From NCBI GenBank assembly GCA_001786745.1, contig MFTF01000011.1:1-32054 (forward strand): 32,054 bases of DNA. The letters are read 5' to 3'. Within the stretch, counting starts at the first letter, position 1. Every line of letters starts with the position of its first letter. The notes under the pieces are model-generated. The model was given only the letters and a program-made list of their open reading frames with translations. It was not told where the DNA came from and ran no database searches. A program made the translations under genes and the position numbers. Source of the DNA: Candidatus Nomurabacteria bacterium RIFCSPHIGHO2_01_FULL_36_23. Its GTDB lineage: Bacteria; Patescibacteriota; Minisyncoccia; Phycocordibacterales; UBA9973. Shown in pieces: positions 25,837-32,054 of the stretch.

Positions 25837-26715
25837 ATGGCATTTTTATCAGACACTAAAATTAAAGAACTTGAAGTGAAAGCGAATAATATTCGTAAGT
25901 CCGTTATTGAAATGCTTATTGAAGCAAGGAGTGGGCATACAGCCGGACCACTTGGGATGGCGGATGTTTTTACGCTTTTTTACTTCCACATCCTAAAGCA
26001 TGACCCCAAAAATCCATCTTGGGAAGAACGCGACAGATTAGTGCTTTCCAACGGTCATATTTGTCCGGCGCTATACGCAACGATGGCGCACGTGGGTTAC
26101 TTTCCCATTGAGGAATTAAAAACTTTGCGCAAGTTCGGTACTCGGTTGCAAGGACATCCGCACCGAGAATATTTACCCCTGCTTGAAACTTCATCCGGGC
26201 CTCTCGGTCTCGGACTTTCACAAGCTGTCGGTATGGCGCTGGCCGATAGAATGGATCAAAAAGATAAAGATAGGTTTATTTATTGTTTTATGTCTGACGG
26301 CGAGCTGGATGAAGGAAATTCTTGGGAAGGAATTATGCTGGCTGGAAAAAATAAATTAAGAAATTTAATTGCCGTGGTTGATAGAAATAATATACAAATA
26401 GACGGTTTTACTGAAGACACAATGCCTCTTGAACCGCTAGTGGACAAATGGCGGGCTTTTAATTGGCATGTAATAGAAGTTTCAGGACATGATTTTAGAG
26501 CTATAAACGAAGCAGTAGAAGAAGCGCAAGCGGTGTATGAAAAGCCGATAGTTATTATTGCCCATACGATACCCGGCAAAGGTGTTCATGAATTTGAACG
26601 GGATTATAAGTGGCACGGTTATGACCTTAATAGTGGCAAGGCGAAAGAAGATTACACTATGGCTCTGAAAGAATTAAGAACACTAGGAGGACAAATAAAA
26701 AGTGAGCATCAGTAG
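25837..26715 (+). CDS. Transketolase, N-terminal (TPP-binding) subunit
   Basis: HTAGPLGMADVFTLFYFHIL, SSGPLGLGLSQAVGMALADRM, MSDGELDEGNSWEGIMLAGKNKLRNLIAVVDRNNIQIDG. Confidence 0.95.
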   Translation: MAFLSDTKIKELEVKANNIRKSVIEMLIEARSGHTAGPLGMADVFTLFYFHILKHDPKNPSWEERDRLVLSNGHICPALYATMAHVGYFPIEELKTLRKFGTRLQGHPHREYLPLLETSSGPLGLGLSQAVGMALADRMDQKDKDRFIYCFMSDGELDEGNSWEGIMLAGKNKLRNLIAVVDRNNIQIDGFTEDTMPLEPLVDKWRAFNWHVIEVSGHDFRAINEAVEEAQAVYEKPIVIIAHTIPGKGVHEFERDYKWHGYDLNSGKAKEDYTMALKELRTLGGQIKSEHQ

Positions 26716-26720
26716 AATTT

Positions 26721-27743
26721 ATGTTAAATCCAAATTTAAAATTAAATCCAAAAATTTTCAATGCCGATGTTGAACAAGCGCCTATCCGAAAAGGTTTTGG
26801 GGAAGGATTAGTGAAGGCAGGGGAGGCAGACAGCAATATCGTAGCTCTTTGCGCGGATTTAACCGAATCCACCCAGATGATTTTTTTTAAAGAAAAATTT
26901 CCGGAGCGTTTTGTGGAAGTTGGGGTGGCAGAGCAAAATTTGGCAACAGTCGCTTCCGGTATGGCAACCATGGGAAAAATTCCTTTTATTTCCAGTTATG
27001 CAATGTTTTCTCCCGGGCGTAATTGGGAACAAATCAGGACGACAATAGCTTATAACGATAGACCGGTGAAAATAGCGGGCTCGCATGCGGGTATTTCTGT
27101 CGGACCCGACGGGGGCACTCATCAAATGCTTGAAGATATTGCTTTAATGCGGGTGGTGCCGAATATGGATGTGCTTAGTCCGTGCGATAGCATAGAAGCC
27201 AAAAAAGCGACACTCTTGCTTGCGAAAACCGGAAAGCCGGCTTATTTGCGTTTGGCTCGAGAAAAAACACCGATCATCACTACAGAGGAGACTCCTTTTA
27301 ATATTGGCAAAGCGGAAACCTACTGGATGCCGGATGTCGGACTGGCGCAAGTGGGAATAATTGCGACCGGCGGGCTTCTGTATCGCGCAATACTTGCCGC
27401 CAAAGAATTAGAAAATCCGCCAGCTGGCGGAGAAGGAATAAAAATTAAAGTAATGAATTTGTCCAGCATCAAGCCGATAGATGTGGAAGCGATAGTGGCT
27501 CTGGCAAAAGAAACCAGGGCAATAGTAACAGTTGAAGAACATCAAGTTGCGGGAGGAATGGGTTCGGCAGTGGCAGAAGTCCTCGCGCAAAATTATCCTG
27601 TCCCAATAGAATTTATCGGCGTACAAGACAATTTTGGACAATCCGGCGCGCCAGATGAGCTCATAGAGCATTATGGTATGGGTAAAGATTCTATCAAAGA
27701 AGCAGTAAAAAAAGTGTTAGCAAGAAAAAATAGTATAATATAA
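26721..27743 (+). CDS. Transketolase, C-terminal subunit
   Basis: RKGFGEGLVKAGEADSNIVALCADLTEST, RFVEVGVAEQNLATVASGMA, SGAPDELIEHYGM. Confidence 0.95.
   Translation: MLNPNLKLNPKIFNADVEQAPIRKGFGEGLVKAGEADSNIVALCADLTESTQMIFFKEKFPERFVEVGVAEQNLATVASGMATMGKIPFISSYAMFSPGRNWEQIRTTIAYNDRPVKIAGSHAGISVGPDGGTHQMLEDIALMRVVPNMDVLSPCDSIEAKKATLLLAKTGKPAYLRLAREKTPIITTEETPFNIGKAETYWMPDVGLAQVGIIATGGLLYRAILAAKELENPPAGGEGIKIKVMNLSSIKPIDVEAIVALAKETRAIVTVEEHQVAGGMGSAVAEVLAQNYPVPIEFIGVQDNFGQSGAPDELIEHYGMGKDSIKEAVKKVLARKNSII
27416..27431. repeat. 16-bp perfect palindrome TCCGCCAGCTGGCGGA inside transketolase C subunit
   Basis: Identical to 18100-18115; encodes NPPAGGE. Confidence 0.9.
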
Positions 27744-27753
27744 ATATAAAATC

Positions 27754-28145
27754 ATGAACAAACAAAGAATTTTAAATTGGATTGGATGTTTTTGGTTACT
27801 ACTAAATTGGTTACTACTAAATTTACCAATTTTTCCTCTTCCTTTTGGGGGATCATTTCTTTTTATATTGCCTCAAAATATTTATATTGTAGTAGCATTT
27901 TTGGTTTTATTTGTAATGATGATTATAAATAAAGTTTTTACACAAAAATTACTTCTACAGCTGTATTTACCTGTGTATGTGTAATAGCTTTCGCTCTTCT
28001 ACATTCAGATAAAATTCAAGCTTATTTAGGGTCATCTACGGATGGGACACCCTATGTACTAATAATAGTTATAGTATTTATCATATTAAAACTTGGGGCT
28101 ACTATCTATAGGATATATGGGAACCTAAGAAGCAAAGCTAAATAG
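27754..28145 (+). pseudogene. Small multi-pass membrane protein interrupted by an apparent frameshift
   Basis: Frame 1 ends at 27984. From the A-run at 27944-27948 the next frame continues as ITSTAVFTCVCVIAFALLHSDKIQAYLGSSTDGTPYVLIIVIVFIILKLGATIYRIYGNLRSKAK* to 28145. Confidence 0.55.
27792..27821 (+). repeat. Tandem duplication TTGGTTACTACTAAA x2
   Basis: 15-nt unit repeated exactly, encoding WLLLN twice. Confidence 0.9.
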
Positions 28146-28158
28146 CCATCATAGAGAT

Positions 28159-28180
28159 ACATAGGAAACTCCTATGTAAG
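28159..28180. repeat. REP-like hairpin upstream of RAYT (ACATAGGA-AAC-TCCTATGT + AAG)
   Basis: 8-bp perfect arms with 3-nt loop; 22 nt identical to 28873-28894. Confidence 0.9.
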
Positions 28181-28200
28181 TATGCTATACTACTTATTAC

Positions 28201-28842
28201 ATGGCTTTAAGAAAACAAGTTTTTGCTCCAGGTGAATACTATCATTTATATAATCGCGGTACTGAAAAAAGAATAATCTTTTTAGATCAACAAGATTACT
28301 ATCACTTTTTGTTTTTAATGTACATTTGCAATACAGAAAAAAGTATTACATTGAGAAGCGTCGGTAACGGAGAATTTTTTGAACCAGGAGAAACCATTAT
28401 TGATATAGGAGCTTTTTGTTTAATGCCTAATCATTTCCATATTCTTGTTCATGAAAAAATAGAAAACGGGATTTCCAAATATATGCGCAAATTATTAACT
28501 GGATATTCAATGTATTTTAACAAAAAATATAAAAGGACTGGAAAACTATATGAGGGTGTTTTTAAATCAACTCATGCAAATAAAGACACATATCTAAAAT
28601 ATCTTTATTCATATATACATTTAAATCCAGCAAAATTAGTTGACAAAAATTGGAGAGAAAAAAGGGGTCAAGCAACTACAAAACTTTTGCATTACGTATT
28701 GCGCTATCCATACTCAAGCATAAAAGAATATCAGAGCGGAAAGTTCAAAATTATAAACCCCATTCAATTTCCAAACTACTTCAAAAAGCCAATAGATCAC
28801 AAGAATGAACTATTTGAATGGCTTAGCGCTGATCCTTTTTAA
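28201..28842 (+). mobile_element. REP-associated tyrosine transposase (RAYT, Y1/IS200-like HUH)
   Basis: GEYYHLYNRGTEKRIIF, CLMPNHFHILV (HUH), YLKYLYSYIHLNPAK (catalytic Tyr region), YPYSSIKEY. Confidence 0.93.
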
Positions 28843-28854
28843 ATTACATAGATT

Positions 28855-28894
28855 ACATAGGAGTTTCCTATGACATAGGAAACTCCTATGTAAG
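28855..28894. repeat. Inverted REP pair downstream of RAYT
   Basis: ACATAGGAGTTTCCTATG immediately followed by ACATAGGAAACTCCTATGTAAG. Confidence 0.9.
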
Positions 28895-28902
28895 ATGTTT
28901 GT

Positions 28903-29892
28903 TTATAATTTCCTCGCCTTATAGTTCTCTGGCGCGTTCTTTAAGTATTCTTCCAATTTTGGAAGCGAGAGGAGTCCCTTTTGCGCGCCGATTTCTTGAA
29001 CGACAGACATAGAGTTTATCAATCCCCAAGCAAAGGCCTCAAGAGGAGGTTTGCCTAAAGCAAGAGCGGCAGTAATAGTAGAAGAGAAAGCGTCTCCCGC
29101 GCCTGTTCGTTCTAAAGGTGGAGCAATGTCAGGATAGATTGGAAGATACCAGAGCTCACTATTCAAATAAAAATAAGCGCCATTTGGACCATCGCTTATA
29201 GAAACCATCTTAGGACCCAAAGTTGCAATACCTTTTGATAATTCTAAAATGTTTTTACTCTCTATTCCTAAAATTTTCTCCGCCTCTTCAAGGTTGCAGA
29301 AAAATATTTCTGTACGCGCGTAAATGTCTTTTAGTTTTTCAGTGCCGAATTCTATTTGAAAAGTTCCCGGTTGAAAAGCAAGCTTTACATCAGAATTATT
29401 TTTTAAATATTCAGCTATTTCTTGATGATAAGGAAGAGTATTGCCGGCTAGAGAAGTTAAATAAATCCAGGAAACTTTCGGCAATTGGATAAATTTGTAA
29501 TTAAATTCTGTATGTTTTACTAAAATTGTGCGGTCAATATCATACCAAAGAACATAATGATAATTTGTGGGTTTATTTTTTTCCTTTTTAACATATTGGG
29601 TTATGACTTTATCTTTTTCTAAAGAAGCTAGGCATTCTTCACCGTGTTTATCCTCTCCGACATGAGTAACAATGGCAGAATTTAATCCCAAACGCGCAGC
29701 ACAAACGACAGCATTGCCTCCATTGCCAACAGCCGGAATCGCTGTCACTGATTCGTAGGGAACTTTATCTCCAAAACGCAAACAAAGCTCGCAAGCATTA
29801 GTATCTATTTTGCAATGTATATGCGCGTCTTTTATTTTTATAAACGCATCTAATGCAATATCTCCAATTGCTAAAAAATCAATTTCTTTCAT
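28903..29892 (-). CDS. PfkB family carbohydrate kinase (ribokinase-like)
   Basis: FLAIGDIALDAFI, GNGGNAVVCAARLGLNSAIVTHVGEDKHGE and ERTGAGDAFSSTITAALALG. Start MKEIDFL at 29892. Confidence 0.93.
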   Translation of the reverse strand: MKEIDFLAIGDIALDAFIKIKDAHIHCKIDTNACELCLRFGDKVPYESVTAIPAVGNGGNAVVCAARLGLNSAIVTHVGEDKHGEECLASLEKDKVITQYVKKEKNKPTNYHYVLWYDIDRTILVKHTEFNYKFIQLPKVSWIYLTSLAGNTLPYHQEIAEYLKNNSDVKLAFQPGTFQIEFGTEKLKDIYARTEIFFCNLEEAEKILGIESKNILELSKGIATLGPKMVSISDGPNGAYFYLNSELWYLPIYPDIAPPLERTGAGDAFSSTITAALALGKPPLEAFAWGLINSMSVVQEIGAQKGLLSLPKLEEYLKNAPENYKARKL

Positions 29893-29929
29893 GGTATGAT
29901 TATAGCAATAAATAAGGAAAAAAAACAAT

Positions 29930-30691
29930 ATGTCTCAAAAAATAATTTTATTTCTATCATTTTTTCTTTTTTTATTTTCATATCATTTTGCATTCGCGAA
30001 TGTTGAAATCAATGAAATAATGTATGATCTCAAAACCGGCAGTGATGATGGCAGAGAGTGGGTTGAAGTTTTTAATAATTCTGACGCTCCGGCGGATTTA
30101 TCCATTTTAAAATTTTTTGAAGCAGAGACGAATCATAAACTTAAATGGATACAAGGTGATGCAAATATTCCCGCGAAGGGATATGCGTTAATTGTTTCTG
30201 ATCCTATTAAATTCAAAATTGACTGGCCAAATTTTTCCGGGATAATTTTTGACTCCAGTTTTTCGTTAAGTAATGATGGCGAAATTTTGGCCATAAAAAA
30301 CGAAGATTTATTAGTTGACCAGTATGATTATAAATCAAGTTCTGGGGGCGGGGGCGATGGTAAATCTTTACAGAAAATAAATGGATCATGGCGAGAGGCA
30401 ATACCAACACCCGGGAAAGAAAATAAAATTTCATACATACCACTTTCTCTGCCTGAAACCAAACCAACTCTGAAAAAAGCTTCTGACAAAATCGTTAGGC
30501 AAGACCTAACGACTATAACGACTATTCCTAGCGAAGAAATTGCCATGGCGCCAGAAAATAGTAGTTATTCGTATCTTTTCATCATTACTTTAATTCTTCT
30601 GCTTAGTGTCGGCGTGAGAGCAGTTTATTTCATTCGACGAAGAGGAGTTATTTCTAAAAAAGGAAATGATTTTGAAATATTAGATGAGTAA
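29930..30691 (+). CDS. Secreted, C-terminally anchored lamin-tail domain (LTD) protein
   Basis: Signal peptide; VEINEIMYDLKTGSDDGREWVEVFNNSDAPADLSILKFF is LTD-like; C-terminal TM segment followed by RRR. Confidence 0.85.
   Translation: MSQKIILFLSFFLFLFSYHFAFANVEINEIMYDLKTGSDDGREWVEVFNNSDAPADLSILKFFEAETNHKLKWIQGDANIPAKGYALIVSDPIKFKIDWPNFSGIIFDSSFSLSNDGEILAIKNEDLLVDQYDYKSSSGGGGDGKSLQKINGSWREAIPTPGKENKISYIPLSLPETKPTLKKASDKIVRQDLTTITTIPSEEIAMAPENSSYSYLFIITLILLLSVGVRAVYFIRRRGVISKKGNDFEILDE
30493..30511. repeat. Palindromic element CGTTAGG-CAAGA-CCTAACG inside LTD gene
   Basis: 7-bp perfect arms, same family as 25421-25447; encodes IVRQDLTT. Confidence 0.85.
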
Positions 30692-30795
30692 AACGCGTTA
30701 AACGCAAAAAAGTTCAAAAGTTATCCACACATTATATAATATATTTATTCTGTATTTAGTATTTATATAAACATAATGATATAATCTAGAGATAA

Positions 30796-32054
30796 ATGAG
30801 ATTACAATTTAAATTATATAAACATCTTTTTCTACCATTTTTTTTCGTCGTAGCGGGATTTTTATTTTTGGTTTTTCCGAGCAACGTAGAAGCATCGTAT
30901 TCTTATTACCGAACCATTACAGTTGATGATGCAAAAGTTCCTAATACAGACCAAGCAGCGTTTCCAGTCTTAGTGTGCGCAAACGGAACCGCTCCCTGTG
31001 ATGTGTCCGTTGCTGGACTGAATCAGAGCGGAGCAGGAGCGCATGTTACCGATGCAGAAGGGGATGATATTGGATTTTTCACGACTTCCGCCTGCACAAC
31101 CAAAGTAACAGCGTGGGAGGTTGAGAAATATACAGCATCAACAGGAGAACTCATTGCTTGGGTCAATGCTGGCACACTTAAACACGATACCACTGGCGAT
31201 ACAGTATTTTATATGTGCTATGGCGACTCCAGTGTTACTACTTTTCAAAGCACAGCCTCGTCTGTTTGGGACACAAATTATAAAGGCGTGTGGCACTTAC
31301 CGAACGGCACAACCTTGACTGCCAACGAATCCACCTCAAACCCCAATGACTGCACTATCTCTGAAGCAGTTGCGGTAAGTAGCCAGATAGACGGAGGAGC
31401 GAATTTTGACGGGGTGGATGATTTACTTGATTGTGGATCCGGTTCTTCTCTAGATAATCTGAAAGCTGGCGGCGGTGTAACCATTTCTGCTTGGATTAAT
31501 CCTAATACTATGGGTGAAGGCAATGAAGGAATTATAGTTTCTAAAGTTGGTAGTGTCGGTTGGACTTGGCGTTTTTTGTCTGGGACGACGAATGCCCTGC
31601 GATTTGCCCACACCGGGGGTACGCTCCTAGTGCGCACGATGGCGAACAGCTTAATTACCCTTGATGTGTGGCAGTATATTTTGATGACTTGGGACGGTTC
31701 AAACACGGCGGCAAACGTCCATATCTATTTGAACGGCTCAGAAGTGACGTATCAGACTACAACAAACGGCGCTACGTTAGATACAGATGCAAACGACCCT
31801 TTTATGATAGGCGCTCAAGGCGCTGGACTCAGAGATTGGAATGGTGGAATTGATGAGGCAAGGGTTTCCAATATTATAAGATCAGCCGACTGGATTACTA
31901 CGGAATACAATAATCAGAGTTCGCCAAGCACATTTTATGCGGTGGGAGCGGAAACGGAAGCCACTAATCCCACCGTCTCCACTCTCTCTCCAGCCGATAA
32001 CGCCACTGGAGTCTCGCCCACCGCCAACCTGGTTATCACCTTCGATGAAGCGGT
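30796..32054 (+). CDS. Partial large secreted protein: signal peptide, DUF2341-like region, LamG/concanavalin-like domain, start of an Ig-like (Big_5-like) domain
   Basis: Manual translation from ATG 30796 finds no stop to the window end: MRLQFKLYKHLFLPFFFVVAGFLFLVFPSNVEASYSYYRTITVDDAKVPNTDQAAFPVLV ... GVWHLPNGTTLTANESTSN ... VTISAWINPNTMGEG ... PTVSTLSPADNATGVSPTANLVITFDEA. Missing from the ORF track, apparently because it has no stop. Confidence 0.85.
   Translation, partial: MRLQFKLYKHLFLPFFFVVAGFLFLVFPSNVEASYSYYRTITVDDAKVPNTDQAAFPVLVCANGTAPCDVSVAGLNQSGAGAHVTDAEGDDIGFFTTSACTTKVTAWEVEKYTASTGELIAWVNAGTLKHDTTGDTVFYMCYGDSSVTTFQSTASSVWDTNYKGVWHLPNGTTLTANESTSNPNDCTISEAVAVSSQIDGGANFDGVDDLLDCGSGSSLDNLKAGGGVTISAWINPNTMGEGNEGIIVSKVGSVGWTWRFLSGTTNALRFAHTGGTLLVRTMANSLITLDVWQYILMTWDGSNTAANVHIYLNGSEVTYQTTTNGATLDTDANDPFMIGAQGAGLRDWNGGIDEARVSNIIRSADWITTEYNNQSSPSTFYAVGAETEATNPTVSTLSPADNATGVSPTANLVITFDEA

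Noticed and set aside
27941-27950. Programmed -1 ribosomal frameshift at CAAAAATT
   Set aside because: No canonical X_XXY_YYZ heptamer and no obvious downstream stimulatory structure; mutation or assembly error is more likely, so listed only as a frameshifted gene.
778-30729. DnaA-box-like sites TTTTCCACA (778-786) and TTATCCACA (30721-30729)
   Set aside because: Isolated single copies ~30 kb apart with no cluster, AT-rich unwinding array or dnaA/dnaN nearby; not enough for an origin call.
1-32054. CRISPR array or tRNA/rRNA genes
   Set aside because: Reading through the window I saw no regularly spaced direct repeats and no clear tRNA or rRNA signature; a tRNAscan/Infernal run would be needed to exclude weak candidates.

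Overview
AT-rich, densely packed bacterial window whose gene content and compact style suggest a Patescibacteria/CPR genome (e.g. Parcubacteria-like); this is an inference from sequence style, not a database hit. Housekeeping genes: P-type cation ATPase, hpf/raiA, fmt, def, hisS, lepB, pth, dnaE, gap, rpiB-like, rpe, split transketolase and a PfkB-family kinase. Accessory genes: a degraded restriction-modification (R-M) locus at the left edge, an intact D12 adenine methylase plus probable restriction enzyme, a HigBA-like toxin-antitoxin (TA) pair, a mannose/GH130 phosphorolysis cluster, a REP-associated Y1 transposase (RAYT) flanked by its own palindromes, and secreted lamin-tail and DUF2341/LamG proteins. 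The last of these is open at the window edge and absent from the supplied ORF track. Two genome-level signals stand out. (1) Several families of short GC-rich palindromes lie inside or at the ends of protein-coding genes (def, dnaE, tkt, rpe, GH130, a lamin-tail protein), encode recurring peptides such as PARNA..., NPPAGG and VRQDLTT, and keep the reading frame. (2) At least ten genes have a -10-like hexamer exactly 6-7 nt before ATG, suggesting widespread leaderless transcription.
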